Origin: Caballeronia sp. NK8
GTDB lineage: Bacteria; Pseudomonadota; Gammaproteobacteria; Burkholderiales; Burkholderiaceae
DNA: 64,000 nucleotides
NCBI RefSeq assembly: GCF_018408855.1
Contig: NZ_AP024325.1
Span: forward strand, 1,364,001-1,428,000
Direction of reading: 5' to 3'
Shown here: positions 1 to 8,211 of the stretch, piece by piece
Numbering within the stretch: position 1 is the first letter of the stretch
Layout: each line of letters begins with the position of its first letter
Program-made: the position numbers and the translations under genes
Notes under the pieces: generated by a model
What the model was told of the DNA's origin: nothing
What the model saw: only the letters and a program-made list of their open reading frames with translations
The model's database searches: none

Positions 1-500
1 AGATGCAGCGAAGCGGACGCGCGGATCATCGGCCCGGTCCACGGCAGGAAGTTGATGCCCGCCGCCATCGACACCGCCGCCGCCAGCACGCGCCTGTCCA
101 TCTTCAGGCGATCGTAGAGCGGCAGCATGGCGGGAATCGTCACGAGAAAGCAGACCGCGCCGGAGCCGTCGAGATGGATCAGCAGCGCGAGCAGCGTCGT
201 GCCCATCACGATGCGCGTGGGCTTCGTGCCGACCGCGCGCAGGATGCGGTCGATGATCGGGTCGAGCGTGCCCGCGTCGGTAATGGTGCCGAAATAGAGA
301 ATCGCGAACACGAACATGCCGACGACGGGCGCGAGACTCTTCAATCCGTCGATGACGAATTTGCTCGTCTGCAAGCCGAAGCCGCCGATCAGCGACGCGG
401 CGATCGGCACGATGATGAGCGCGACGAGCGGCGACATGCGTTTGGAAAGTATCGCCCCGAGCAGGACGACGATGGTGGCGAGGCCGAGCAACGGCAGCAT
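1..500 (-). CDS. CitMHS-family citrate/tricarboxylate transporter, N-terminal part (runs off the left edge)
   Basis: Inner-membrane secondary transporter of the CitMHS family, which imports metal-complexed citrate or related acids. Only the first ~166 residues are in the window, reading leftward from the ATG at 500-498. They form successive hydrophobic helices separated by short charged loops, with family-like stretches such as LGAILSKRMSPLVALI, LYFGTITDAGTLDPIID and INFLPWTGPMIRASAS. A Shine-Dalgarno GGAGA (508-512 on the plus strand as TCTCC) sits 7 nt before the ATG. The gene is divergent from the LysR regulator at 601, which is the natural candidate for its control. The ion preference and exact substrate cannot be read from this fragment. 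Confidence 0.82.
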   Translation of the reverse strand, partial: MLPLLGLATIVVLLGAILSKRMSPLVALIIVPIAASLIGGFGLQTSKFVIDGLKSLAPVVGMFVFAILYFGTITDAGTLDPIIDRILRAVGTKPTRIVMGTTLLALLIHLDGSGAVCFLVTIPAMLPLYDRLKMDRRVLAAAVSMAAGINFLPWTGPMIRASASLH

Positions 501-600
501 GAACGTGTCTCCGAATATTGTCTTTTGATGGAGTTCAGCGTAAGTTCGAAGCGGCGATAACACAATTGAAATGATTTGATCGCAGCTATCACAAACGATA

Positions 601-1497
601 ATGGATCTGAACCTTCGCGATATCCGCGCGCTCGTCGCCGTGGCCGAGGCGGGCAGCTTCACGCGCGCGGCGGAACGGCTGCATCTCTCGCAGCCCGCGC
701 TCACCGTGCAGATACGCCGGCTGGAAGACGCGGTCGGCGCGCGGCTTTTCGACCGCAATAGCCGCAACGTCGCGCTCACGCCGACCGGGCGCGAACTGCT
801 GCCGCTCTTGCGCAAGTCCTTGCGCGACATGGAGAACGTGCTGCGCGATGCGCGCGCGATGGGCGAGGGAGAAAGCGGCACGATCCGCATCGCGTGCCTG
901 CCGACCTTCGCGGCGAGCGCGTTGCCCGAACTGATCATCGGCATGAAGCGCGACGTGCCGCGCGTCGTATTTCAGATTCGCGATGTGGTGGCGAGCACCG
1001 TGAATGCGCTCGTGCGCAACGAGGAAGCGGATATCGGCCTGACTGGCGGCGACGTGCTCGATCCTTTGCTCGAAGTGCTGCACGCGGGCGTGGACCGGCT
1101 CGTGGCCGTCTGTCCGAAGGAACATGCGCTGGCGAGGAAGCGCCGCGTGAGCTTAGCCGATCTCGCGCGCTCGCCGCTCGTGCTCACCGCTCCGGGCACG
1201 AGCGTGCGCGCGGTCGTCGACGCGGCGCTCAGCGAAACGCGCGAAGCGCTCGATATCGCCTGCGAACCGACTTACATGATGACCGCCGTCGCGATGGTGC
1301 GCGGCGGTCTGGGCGTGACGATCCTGCCGGAAACCGCGCGCGAGGTGCGCGCGGAGCCGGGGCTCGTGGTGAAGGCGATCGACCATCCGGCGTTCGTGCG
1401 GCCGATCGCCATCGTGAAGAAGCGCGGCAGGACCTTGCCCGCCGTGACGGAGCGCTTCGTCGAACGCATGCGCGCGACGATGAACGCGCCCCGCTGA
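601..1497 (+). CDS. LysR-family transcriptional regulator
   Basis: Cytoplasmic DNA-binding regulator of 298 residues, the usual LysR length. The winged helix-turn-helix lies at about residues 4-63, with the signature stretch SFTRAAERLHLSQPALTVQI and the following LFDRNSRNVALTPTGREL. The rest is the periplasmic-binding-protein-like effector domain. The start ATG at 601 has no clear ribosome site. It is transcribed away from the CitMHS transporter with ~100 bp between the two starts, the classic arrangement in which a LysR protein controls its divergent neighbour and itself. The effector is not readable from sequence; citrate or another tricarboxylate is an inference from the neighbour. Confidence 0.9.
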   Translation: MDLNLRDIRALVAVAEAGSFTRAAERLHLSQPALTVQIRRLEDAVGARLFDRNSRNVALTPTGRELLPLLRKSLRDMENVLRDARAMGEGESGTIRIACLPTFAASALPELIIGMKRDVPRVVFQIRDVVASTVNALVRNEEADIGLTGGDVLDPLLEVLHAGVDRLVAVCPKEHALARKRRVSLADLARSPLVLTAPGTSVRAVVDAALSETREALDIACEPTYMMTAVAMVRGGLGVTILPETAREVRAEPGLVVKAIDHPAFVRPIAIVKKRGRTLPAVTERFVERMRATMNAPR

Positions 1498-1506
1498 ACC
1501 GCGCGC

Positions 1507-2565
1507 CTACTTTTCCATCGTCGCCATGTCGATCACGAAGCGATACTTCACGTCGCTCTTCAACATGCGCTCGTAAGCCTTGTTGATCTCGTCCATGCGA
1601 ATCATCTCGATGTCCGACGTGATGCCGTGCTTGCCGCAGAAATCGAGCATCTCCTGCGTTTCCGCGATTCCGCCGATGAGCGATCCGGCGAGCGAGCGGC
1701 GCTTGAAGATCATGTTCATCACCGAAGGCGACGGATGCGGATGCTCCGGCGCGCCGACGAGCGTCATCGTGCCGTCACGCTTGAGCAGCGCCATGAACTG
1801 ATCGAGATCGTGCGATGCGGCCACCGTGTTCAGGATGAAGTCGAGGCTGTTGGCGTGCGCCGCCATCTGATCCGGGTCCTTCGAGATCACGACTTCATGC
1901 GCGCCGAGACGCTTCGCGTCCTCGATCTTGCCCGGCGATGTCGTGAACAGCACGACATGCGCGCCCATCGCGGCGGCGATTTTCACGCCCATGTGACCGA
2001 GACCGCCCAGGCCCACGACGCCGACCTTGTGGCCCTTCTGCACGTTCCAGTGGCGCAGCGGCGAGTAAGTCGTGATGCCCGCGCACAGCAACGGTGCGAC
2101 CGCCGCCAGTTCCAGATTCTCCGGGATGCGCAGCGTGAACGCCTCGTCGACGACGATGGCCGTCGAATAGCCGCCGTACGTCACGCCGCCCGACTTGGCA
2201 TCCGGCGAGTTGTAGGTCTGGGTGAAACTCGCGGGACCATCGCAGAACTGCTCCAGTCCTTCCTTGCAGGAGTCACACACGCGGCATGAATCGACCATGC
2301 AGCCGACGCCCGCAAGATCGCCGACCTTGAACTTCGACACGTCCGCGCCGACCTCGACGACGCGCCCGACGATCTCGTGACCCGGCACGACCGGATAGTT
2401 CGAGCCGCCCCATTCGTTCTTCGCCATGTGCAGATCCGAGTGACACACGCCGCAGAACAGAATGTCGATTCGCACGTCGTTCGGGCCGACATCGCGGCGC
2501 TGGATTTCGAGCGGGCCGAGCGGTTTGTCGGATGCGGATGCTGCATAGGAATACGCTTTCAGCAT
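1507..2565 (-). CDS. Zinc-dependent NAD(P)-linked alcohol dehydrogenase (cinnamyl-alcohol dehydrogenase/YahK type)
   Basis: Medium-chain dehydrogenase of 352 residues that interconverts alcohols and aldehydes. Visible zinc ligands are Cys41 and His63 (FCGVCHSD and PGHEIVGR) for the catalytic site, and Cys94, Cys97, Cys100 and Cys108 for the structural zinc. The Rossmann glycine motif VGLGGLGHMG follows in the middle of the protein. The WGGSNYPVVPGHE pattern is typical of the broad-specificity aldehyde reductase/CAD branch. The ribosome site GAGGAAAG precedes the ATG by about 8 nt. It converges on the LysR gene with only 9 bp between the stops and seems to be a single-gene unit. The natural substrate is unknown. 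Confidence 0.9.
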   Translation of the reverse strand: MLKAYSYAASASDKPLGPLEIQRRDVGPNDVRIDILFCGVCHSDLHMAKNEWGGSNYPVVPGHEIVGRVVEVGADVSKFKVGDLAGVGCMVDSCRVCDSCKEGLEQFCDGPASFTQTYNSPDAKSGGVTYGGYSTAIVVDEAFTLRIPENLELAAVAPLLCAGITTYSPLRHWNVQKGHKVGVVGLGGLGHMGVKIAAAMGAHVVLFTTSPGKIEDAKRLGAHEVVISKDPDQMAAHANSLDFILNTVAASHDLDQFMALLKRDGTMTLVGAPEHPHPSPSVMNMIFKRRSLAGSLIGGIAETQEMLDFCGKHGITSDIEMIRMDEINKAYERMLKSDVKYRFVIDMATMEK

Positions 2566-3065
2566 GATTGTGCTTTCCTCTTTGATTCGAATCTCGTGAA
2601 CGGGATCGGCGCTTGCTCACCGCTTGTTCCCGTGGGGAACACGCGCGGCCGATATGAAACGCAGGATGGTTGTGTTGTGTGCGGCGGCGAACGTTCGCCG
2701 TCATGCTCCGCACGCGTTGCGAGCGACTTGCCGATGTCGCCGGTATTTCGGCGGCAACGCGCAACGTCAGTACTGTATGCCTACCAGAAGAACTCTGCCG
2801 AAACGACGGCGCGATTATGCCCTTCGAAAGGATCGCATGATCGCGTCGCTGGAGAATTTGACAATCGCGCCCCTCTGTCGGCTCCCTGCCAAAGCAGGAT
2901 TGTTCGACAGGCGTCCGGCGCATTAAGGTTGTCATGCGCGCGGAGACGACGAATCTTTTCGCGCGGCGCCGGGCGGCTCGCGCGCCCGGCGCCTTCATCC
3001 GATTCATTCGGGGACGCCGTGCGGCACGCAAGTTCCCGGCGCCGCCACTTTGAGAGAGCGAGACC
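2566..3065. other. Gene-free stretch between ADH and the small ORF
   Basis: Open frames here are short, Arg/Cys-rich and overlap on both strands, so I call no gene. It should hold the promoter of the leftward alcohol dehydrogenase near its left end and that of the rightward ORF near its right end. The only clear structure is the inverted repeat at 2965-2993. Confidence 0.5.
2965..2993. repeat. Perfect 11-bp inverted repeat (GC-rich hairpin)
   Basis: Arms GGCGCCGGGCG (2965-2975) and CGCCCGGCGCC (2983-2993) are perfect complements around a 7-nt loop. It would form a very stable hairpin in RNA or DNA. No T-run follows in either direction, so it is not a standard intrinsic terminator. It lies ~70 bp before the ORF at 3066. 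Confidence 0.6.
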
Positions 3066-3344
3066 ATGAAGGCGAAGGCGATCACGGTGAGCATCGACAT
3101 GCCGGGGGGCGCAATCAGCGCCGAGTTTCATATCGATACGGGGCGTCTCAGGATCCTCGAACGCGGCATGCTGCGCGTCGAGTTGTTTCCGCCGCATTCG
3201 TGGTTCACGGTGGCGTCGGTGGCCGGGAACAGCCGCTGGGGAACGCGGCCGCGCGAGGCGGATCTTTATCTCGTGGTCGAGAATTTCATCCAGCAGCGTT
3301 TCGGCATGATGGCGCAGCGGGGCGAGGCGTCGTGCGCGCAGTAA
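3066..3344 (+). CDS. Hypothetical protein, 92 residues
   Basis: Small soluble protein that I do not recognise. It has no signal peptide or membrane segment. The middle alternates beta-like hydrophobic residues (LRILERGMLRVEL, HSWFTVASVAG), suggesting a small beta-rich fold. A purine-rich GAGAG stretch lies just before the ATG at 3066. Base composition and codon use match the neighbouring core genes rather than the island that begins near 4237. It converges on the HNH protein, whose stop is 10 bp away. Confidence 0.6.
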   Translation: MKAKAITVSIDMPGGAISAEFHIDTGRLRILERGMLRVELFPPHSWFTVASVAGNSRWGTRPREADLYLVVENFIQQRFGMMAQRGEASCAQ

Positions 3345-3353
3345 GATGCGCGC

Positions 3354-3671
3354 TCAGCGCGAACGCGCGCGCCGTGTGCGTTGGTAGAACCCGTCCGGTT
3401 TGGTGCGTACCCAATCGACGAAACTGCGTACCGCCTCGTGCGCCAGCAGCGCCTCGACGGACGAATAGCACTGCGCCAATTCCTTCTCGGTAAAGAGCGC
3501 ATGCAATTGCCGATGACAGATGCGATGCAGCACGGCCGTCTGCCTGCCGCCCTGCGACTTCGGCACGAGATGATGCAGATCGCGCTCCGCGGACGGCACC
3601 GCGCGCCCGCACAACGCGCAGACTTCTTCCTGCGGCGGGTGATACCACGGCTCCGGTATGCGCTTCGCCAT
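3354..3671 (-). CDS. Small HNH-endonuclease-like zinc protein
   Basis: Protein of 105 residues with an HNH/beta-beta-alpha-metal layout. Cys18-x2-Cys21 (CALCGR) is followed by the paired histidines His33-His34 in DLHHLVPKSQGG, and Cys52-His53...His57 in ICHRQLH closes the metal site. This is the fold of small HNH nucleases, though many stand-alone members have no known substrate and some may only bind nucleic acid. GAGG lies before the ATG. There is no partner methyltransferase or toxin immunity gene nearby, so a restriction or toxin role is not indicated. Confidence 0.75.
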   Translation of the reverse strand: MAKRIPEPWYHPPQEEVCALCGRAVPSAERDLHHLVPKSQGGRQTAVLHRICHRQLHALFTEKELAQCYSSVEALLAHEAVRSFVDWVRTKPDGFYQRTRRARSR

Positions 3672-3759
3672 CGCGATCCTCGTTGGTTCTTTTCGAGTGT
3701 ACGCTTCGGTGTTCGGTGACGTGCCGTATCGCCGGATTGTTCAATATACCGAAGGTTTT

Positions 3760-4236
3760 TTATCGCTGACTGCGCGCAGGCGGCCGATAACCCGGCACCT
3801 GATGCAACGCGCGATGACACGCCGCCGAAAGCGCGGCCAGCCGCTCGACGCTCGCGCGCATGTCCGCTTGCGTGCGCGTGATGGTCTCGCGCAATGCTTC
3901 CAGACGCGGCATGATCTGCTCCGCAATTGCACCGCCTTCGTCCTTGCTCCCGAGTAGCATTTCCGCATCCTCGCGCGCTTCACGCAATTCCATCACCGAG
4001 ACCTTGTTCTGCGCGAGCAGACCGGCATAGCGCTCAGCCAGTTCGCCGAGACCCATCGACCGCATGCGCTCGACGAAATCGCGCGTCGACTGCAACGCGA
4101 GTTCGCCTGCGTCATAGGCCATGAATTGAACGTCGCTGATGGAGAGCGCGATGCGTCCCTCCGGGGTCGTGAATTCGAGCTTGTGATGACGCGCAAAAAA
4201 GTCGACACCAAGTTCAAAAAACTTTGGCCCATGCAA
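3760..4236 (-). CDS. Hypothetical helical protein, possibly truncated at its 5' end
   Basis: 158 residues, mostly alpha-helical with heptad-like leucines (about residues 50-150), so probably a coiled-coil or helical-bundle protein. I do not recognise the family. The start at 4236 lies exactly where composition drops and the accessory island begins. No ribosome site is convincing, and in-frame sequence upstream offers no better start. The native N-terminus may therefore have been lost when the island inserted. No catalytic motif is visible. Confidence 0.55.
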   Translation of the reverse strand: MHGPKFFELGVDFFARHHKLEFTTPEGRIALSISDVQFMAYDAGELALQSTRDFVERMRSMGLGELAERYAGLLAQNKVSVMELREAREDAEMLLGSKDEGGAIAEQIMPRLEALRETITRTQADMRASVERLAALSAACHRALHQVPGYRPPARSQR

Positions 4237-4683
4237 AGCAGTTCATACCTGTTCAAAAAAGAGCGTACCGAATCCCAATATTGCCTGTTCAGGACGCTCA
4301 CGTCGATCTGGCTCCGCGATTTCAAGGAGCTACGCGAGAAGTCAACTATGACCACATCTCTCAAATTGCACTGCTACTGCAGGGATTTTCAAGCTACGCG
4401 CATAACGATTGGTATCACATAGATCACTATCGCAGACCCGAGACACAATCATGCAGGCTCCATCGAGCTATACCTCCGCAGGCGCAAAATCGATCAATAA
4501 GTGCTATACGACACATCGCCTGCCGTCGTCTGCAACTTGGGCGTTTCAACATATATGAAAGGCTAGATATGACATGTCGGTCGACTATCACTATCAACGA
4601 TCAACAGTTAACTTTCCCTGCGCAGTGTGGTCACTGCAACCGCATGATGTTAGTTTTTCAACCTTAAACTGGATATACATAGC
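4237..4683. other. Island edge and leader of the first paralog
   Basis: AT-richer DNA than the sequence to the left. An open frame spans most of it on the plus strand (4224-4667), but its composition is unlike a protein I can place, so it is not called. The right part must carry the promoter of the gene at 4684. It resembles the 90-bp leaders of the two later paralogs only weakly. Confidence 0.4.
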
Positions 4684-5280
4684 ATGAGCAACGAAGAGCG
4701 AAATCAGCGACTCTCGTCTAACATCTACCACGGCGTCGCAGACGCCGTCGTCGCGTACATGGTCGACTGCGGGCTGAAGGATACCGATGTCATTAGCGGC
4801 GAATTCCTCGCCGCTCTCGCACACGCATACAAGCCCCTTCCGCGATTCTGGCGCGACTTCAAATTCCAACCAGTCGTCGAAGCTGTTTCTACGCAGTACC
4901 CTTCCTGGACCTCCGCGGTCCTTCGACGCGAACAAAGTGCGACAAACGTGCTGCGTAAGGTCAAGAAGATTCTGAAACGAAACGCATTTGATGAGGCGAA
5001 CGCGGAATTGCTGATGACCCTGCCGCCGACGGCTCGCCCGGAGACTGCTGAGGACGCGTTGGAGTGGATTTGCATGAAGCTCTCGAACGAGGGGCTCGGA
5101 GACCAGCTGAAATGTGCTCGACTGATAGGTCTGGATTGCGGTGAGCAAGCGCTCGAGGTTGTGCATTGTCTTGAACAGGCTGCGGCGGGCGTTGAATACT
5201 CGAGCCCTTTCACGCAGTTCGTTCGCCAAATCCGAGACCAGTGCATCGCCAAGCGCCGAGCCGTCCTTACTGAGGCGTGA
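4684..5280 (+). CDS. Uncharacterised protein, tandem paralog 1 of 3
   Basis: 198-residue soluble protein of a family I do not recognise, the first of three tandem paralogs. Motifs shared with the copies at 5846 and 6863 are a VDCGLKDTD segment near residue 22, YKPLPRFWRDFKFQPVVEA near 45-65, FDEANAELLMTLP near 100, WICMKLSNEG near 125, and a C-terminal CGEQALEVVHCLEQAA block near 155-172. Conserved Trp and Cys positions and the even spacing suggest an all-helical fold. It has no signal peptide, transmembrane segment or known catalytic motif. The ATG follows a weak purine stretch. Its composition marks it as part of the island. Confidence 0.75.
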   Translation: MSNEERNQRLSSNIYHGVADAVVAYMVDCGLKDTDVISGEFLAALAHAYKPLPRFWRDFKFQPVVEAVSTQYPSWTSAVLRREQSATNVLRKVKKILKRNAFDEANAELLMTLPPTARPETAEDALEWICMKLSNEGLGDQLKCARLIGLDCGEQALEVVHCLEQAAAGVEYSSPFTQFVRQIRDQCIAKRRAVLTEA

Positions 5281-5723
5281 ATGTCGCGCGTTCCGAGGGC
5301 CGCTTCAAGTCGCCCTAGCCGACGACCGTGCACCCATGGGTGCGCCTGTACGAGCATTCGCCTCAACTCGCGCGATCCACTATCGCGCGCGTTTAATCCT
5401 TGCACCACCGAGCCAAGTGACTCGCACGTGCCCGGAGACAGTCTTCCTTTAGATGATGTCCAGTCAGGTGGTACACCACTGCAGCATCGAAAAATAAACG
5501 CTGTTGAGGGAATCAGTCAGTTCGTCGCGATCGTTCCGCTTTCTCACGAGGTCGGACCGGCGGACGCGTCCTCACTTTGCTGCTCGAAGTTGCAGCGTCA
5601 ACTTTCTGATGACGCTGGCTTCTATCATGGCGGTAGGCTATTTTGGAGAGATCTTCCACTTCTTCTCTACATCGAGGCAGTTTAGAAAAAGACTCGTCAA
5701 GTGAACGTATTTTTGGACGTCCG
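5281..5723. other. Spacer between paralogs 1 and 2
   Basis: About 440 bp between the stop of paralog 1 and the 90-bp leader repeat. A plus-strand frame begins immediately after the stop and runs ~400 bp, but it is Ser/Pro/Arg-rich with no counterpart after paralogs 2 or 3, so I do not call it. Confidence 0.4.
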
Positions 5724-5813
5724 GCCGCAAACTCCTCGGGTCGACTAAGCCAGATGCGAATCTAGGTCGAAACATGGCCGGTCCGCATACATATACTATG
5801 TCTCCGCGTCACA
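5724..5813 (+). repeat. 90-bp leader repeat, copy 1 (upstream of paralog 2)
   Basis: Aligns without gaps to 6739-6828: 67 of 90 positions agree by hand count, and 34 of the last 40. The strongest blocks are GCCGCAAACT at the start and ATGGCCGGTCCGC followed by TACATATACT near the end. It ends 32 bp before the preferred start of paralog 2. AT-rich TACATATACT could be part of a promoter. A short frame begins at the ATG inside the repeat, but the substitutions between copies do not favour silent sites. Confidence 0.75.
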
Positions 5814-5845
5814 GTACGCATCCTTCACGACCGGATTTCCAAGAA

Positions 5846-6658
5846 ATGAGCATCATAGACAAGTCTGTTAAAGCCGCAGCAGCTTCCAAAAATTCCTACG
5901 GACTGAGAGACCAAGATTTGACTGAATGGACTTGTTCTGCTGCTGGAACTGGAACCAGGCGTAGCGACACAAGCATGGCAATGACCAACGTGGTAGACCT
6001 TCAAGAGCCGCAGCGTCATACCCGAAAAAAGCCCAACAAAGTTGCAGATAGGGTAGTTTCCTTCCTCGTAGACTGTGGGCTGAAAGGTACCGACATTCGA
6101 CTCGAACATCTGTACCTTGCGGTCGAGTATGCCTACCAACCTACGGCAATGTATTGGCGCACGATTGACCTCCGGGCTCTGATCCAGGCCATAGCGCAGC
6201 GATTCCCAAACTGTCGTGAGGCATTGTCAATTGAAGACAATATCCCTAACACGAGAGTCCTGCGGCAAGTCAGAATCGACCTGAGCGGGCGCGCGTTCGA
6301 TGAAGCCAATGCCGAAATGATCAGGAATCTTCCAACAGATGAACGTCCGATGTCCCTTCAAGACGTCTCGGACTGGATTTGCATGCAACTCGAGAAAAGC
6401 GGCAGCAAGCGGAAATTGGCTTACGCGAGGGAAGACGGGCTGCGCTGCGCTGAGCGCGCGCTGATGGAGTTGAACTGTCTCGAAAGTGCGGCTTGCGGTG
6501 ATGAATGGGTTCGAATTGGAACATGCATCGCTCGAGGTTATCGACGCAAATGTATGGCGGAGCGGAACAGAGCGAAGCGTCGTACGAAGCACGTTGCTGG
6601 CGGCATTAAGCGACCGCAACGTCAAAGTCCGACGCAACCAGAAATCGTCTTCGACTGA
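5846..6658 (+). CDS. Uncharacterised protein, tandem paralog 2 of 3
   Basis: 270 residues from the ATG at 5846. An in-frame ATG at 5774 would add 24 residues, but that segment lies in the upstream repeat, and paralogs 1 and 3 have their corresponding start (MSN../MGIKDN..) at this point. It repeats the family blocks: VDCGLKGTD, AYQPTAMYWRTIDLRALIQA, FDEANAEMIRNLP, WICMQLEKSG, and CAERALMELNCLESAACGDE. It differs from the others in a ~55-residue N-terminal extension and a basic C-terminal tail (RRKCMAERNRAKRRTKH), so nucleic-acid or acidic-partner binding is possible. The function is unknown. Confidence 0.72.
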   Translation: MSIIDKSVKAAAASKNSYGLRDQDLTEWTCSAAGTGTRRSDTSMAMTNVVDLQEPQRHTRKKPNKVADRVVSFLVDCGLKGTDIRLEHLYLAVEYAYQPTAMYWRTIDLRALIQAIAQRFPNCREALSIEDNIPNTRVLRQVRIDLSGRAFDEANAEMIRNLPTDERPMSLQDVSDWICMQLEKSGSKRKLAYAREDGLRCAERALMELNCLESAACGDEWVRIGTCIARGYRRKCMAERNRAKRRTKHVAGGIKRPQRQSPTQPEIVFD

Positions 6659-6738
6659 ATGGCGCGACAAGCCTCGTCGTTCACGGCTGGAGCGTTGGCG
6701 TAGAACCATTAGCAGGAGATCACCTCTTCAAATGCGCT

Positions 6739-6828
6739 GCCGCAAACTCACGGGGATAACCTAGCCAGACGCGAACTTGTGGGAAAGCATGGTCGGTCCG
6801 CGTACATATACTTTATCTCCGAGGCACA
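6739..6828 (+). repeat. 90-bp leader repeat, copy 2 (upstream of paralog 3)
   Basis: Second copy of the repeat at 5724-5813, the same length and the same distance (34 bp here, 32 there) from the paralog start codon. Conserved blocks are GCCGCAAACT, AGCCAGA.GCGAA, ATGGTCGGTCCGC and TACATATACTTTATCTCCG. Identity between the copies exceeds that of the proteins they precede, which points to a conserved regulatory role or recent conversion. Confidence 0.75.
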
Positions 6829-6862
6829 TGCTGCTGCCTCTCATCCACCTGGTTTGAAAGAT

Positions 6863-7468
6863 ATGGGCATCAAAGACAACACCTCCTTCCTCGAAAACTC
6901 AGCGAACGTGTGCAATGACGTTGCTAATACCGCAGTGGCCTTCTTGGTGGACTGCGGTCTGAGGGACCGAGACATGACAGCAGGGATTTGGGAAATGGCG
7001 CTGGAGTATGTGTACAAGCCAAATCCGCGCTTCTGGCGTGACGTCGACCTCGAAGCGGTGGCCGAAGCAATCTCCCTCCAGTATCCCAATTGGCGGCGTG
7101 CTATGGATACTGATGGCAACTCCGCAGAGGAAATTTCGCACGAGGTCTACCTTGTGCTTTATTGCAATCGGTTCTATGAAGCCATGGCAGAGATGCGGGT
7201 GGAGCTCCCGAAGTCCGCTCGTCCGAGAACTAGCGTCGCAGCGTTGCAGTGGATATGCGAGGAACTCGACCGAACCGGGCACATCGCTGAATTGCATTTC
7301 GCGCAGGTGCCCGATGTGCAATGCGGCAAGCATGCTCTTCTCATCATGACATGCCTCGAGCAAGCCGAGACGGGAGAGGAGATGGTGCTGCTAGGAACTC
7401 AGAATGCGCGGTGCTACCGAAGCGAACGTATGAAGGACGCTTTAGCGATGTGTGTAACAAAGCGTTAA
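6863..7468 (+). CDS. Uncharacterised protein, tandem paralog 3 of 3
   Basis: 201 residues from the ATG at 6863, chosen by alignment with paralogs 1 and 2. A GTG at 6779 is in frame but lies within the leader repeat. Family blocks: VDCGLRDRD, YKPNPRFWRDVDLEAVAEA, FYEAMAEMRVELP, WICEELDRTGH, and CGKHALLIMTCLEQAETGEE. It is closer to paralog 1 in the FWRD region and shorter than paralog 2 at both ends. It has no membrane segment or enzyme motif. The three paralogs are far more divergent than recent tandem duplicates, so the cluster is old or was acquired as a set. Confidence 0.72.
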   Translation: MGIKDNTSFLENSANVCNDVANTAVAFLVDCGLRDRDMTAGIWEMALEYVYKPNPRFWRDVDLEAVAEAISLQYPNWRRAMDTDGNSAEEISHEVYLVLYCNRFYEAMAEMRVELPKSARPRTSVAALQWICEELDRTGHIAELHFAQVPDVQCGKHALLIMTCLEQAETGEEMVLLGTQNARCYRSERMKDALAMCVTKR

Positions 7469-8157
7469 CGCAGTTTTCAGTCTGGAGGCCTGTGTCCAGG
7501 CCGCACGGCTGCGCGTCGGACGCGCAAGATGAGCGGGGAATGACTCAGTGTCCGGTTGCGGATGGTCGCCATCCTTCGCAACGTCGTCGCTGGCCCACGT
7601 TTGCTTTGGTCTGATCTCGTGGTTGGCAACGAGGGCATTTTCTCCCGATCGCCGTCTTCAACCAGACCGCACTCAAACTCAGTTCGCATCGCGACCGCGA
7701 GAAAAGTCCGCTTCAGACGATCCAATCCGTCGACGGCGTCCTCTGACGAGAATCCTTGCTTTCGTCCCATTATTTGTCAAACCGTGAAATTGGGCCTTAC
7801 TCGCAAAACAAGAATAACTTTTGCGATATAGACCGTGCGATCCCATGACGCTACTATTCGCGCATTGGAAATGGCTGCTGCAACGACTTTGACGTCCAAC
7901 TAATTGAGTCATCGACTGTCAGCGGAGCCCATTCGAAACATTTTCGACGACAAAGAAAGATTCAGCACTACAGGGTTTCGCGAATTGCTGACCATCCGGA
8001 ACTCGCCCTCCTTCTTTGCTCGTCCCTGTACCGGTCGATAGTACCCGGAGTGCGCCCTTGTTCCGGATAATCTCTGAAGCCAGCGCTCGTTGCACGAATG
8101 ACCGGTGCAACAGCCAGCGAGGTGATGCACCCAACGCTGGACATTCAGCCCCCTGAA
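7469..8157. other. Gene-poor stretch after the paralog cluster
   Basis: Frames on both strands are short and none carries a motif I recognise. The stretch is AT-richer than core DNA. It may hold debris, but I cannot name any piece. Confidence 0.4.
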
Positions 8158-8180
8158 TTGACTCAGCGTTGATGAGTCAA
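8158..8180. promoter_or_regulatory. Inverted repeat TTGACTCA-N7-TGAGTCAA, operator-like
   Basis: Perfect 8-bp arms (8158-8165 and 8173-8180) around a 7-bp spacer, 31 bp upstream of the ATG at 8212. Position and size suit a dimeric repressor or activator site, or a small hairpin in the leader. There is no T-run, so a terminator is unlikely. Confidence 0.45.
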
Positions 8181-8211
8181 GGAACGACGTCGTTGTTGAG
8201 CTGAGGAATGC

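Noticed and set aside
601..1586. Long antisense or alternative frames over the LysR and other high-GC genes
   Set aside because: Expected shadows of high-GC coding sequence; the LysR, ADH and other frames have clear family motifs.
2965..2993. GC-rich hairpin considered as a terminator
   Set aside because: Lacks a T-run on both sides and lies before, not after, the neighbouring genes; kept only as an inverted repeat.
4224..4667. 147-codon plus-strand frame before paralog 1
   Set aside because: No motif, unusual composition and no conserved counterpart before paralogs 2 and 3. Overlaps the island edge; probably chance.
5281..5685. 134-codon frame starting right after the stop of paralog 1
   Set aside because: Ser/Arg/Pro-rich, no matching frame after the other paralogs, no family resemblance.
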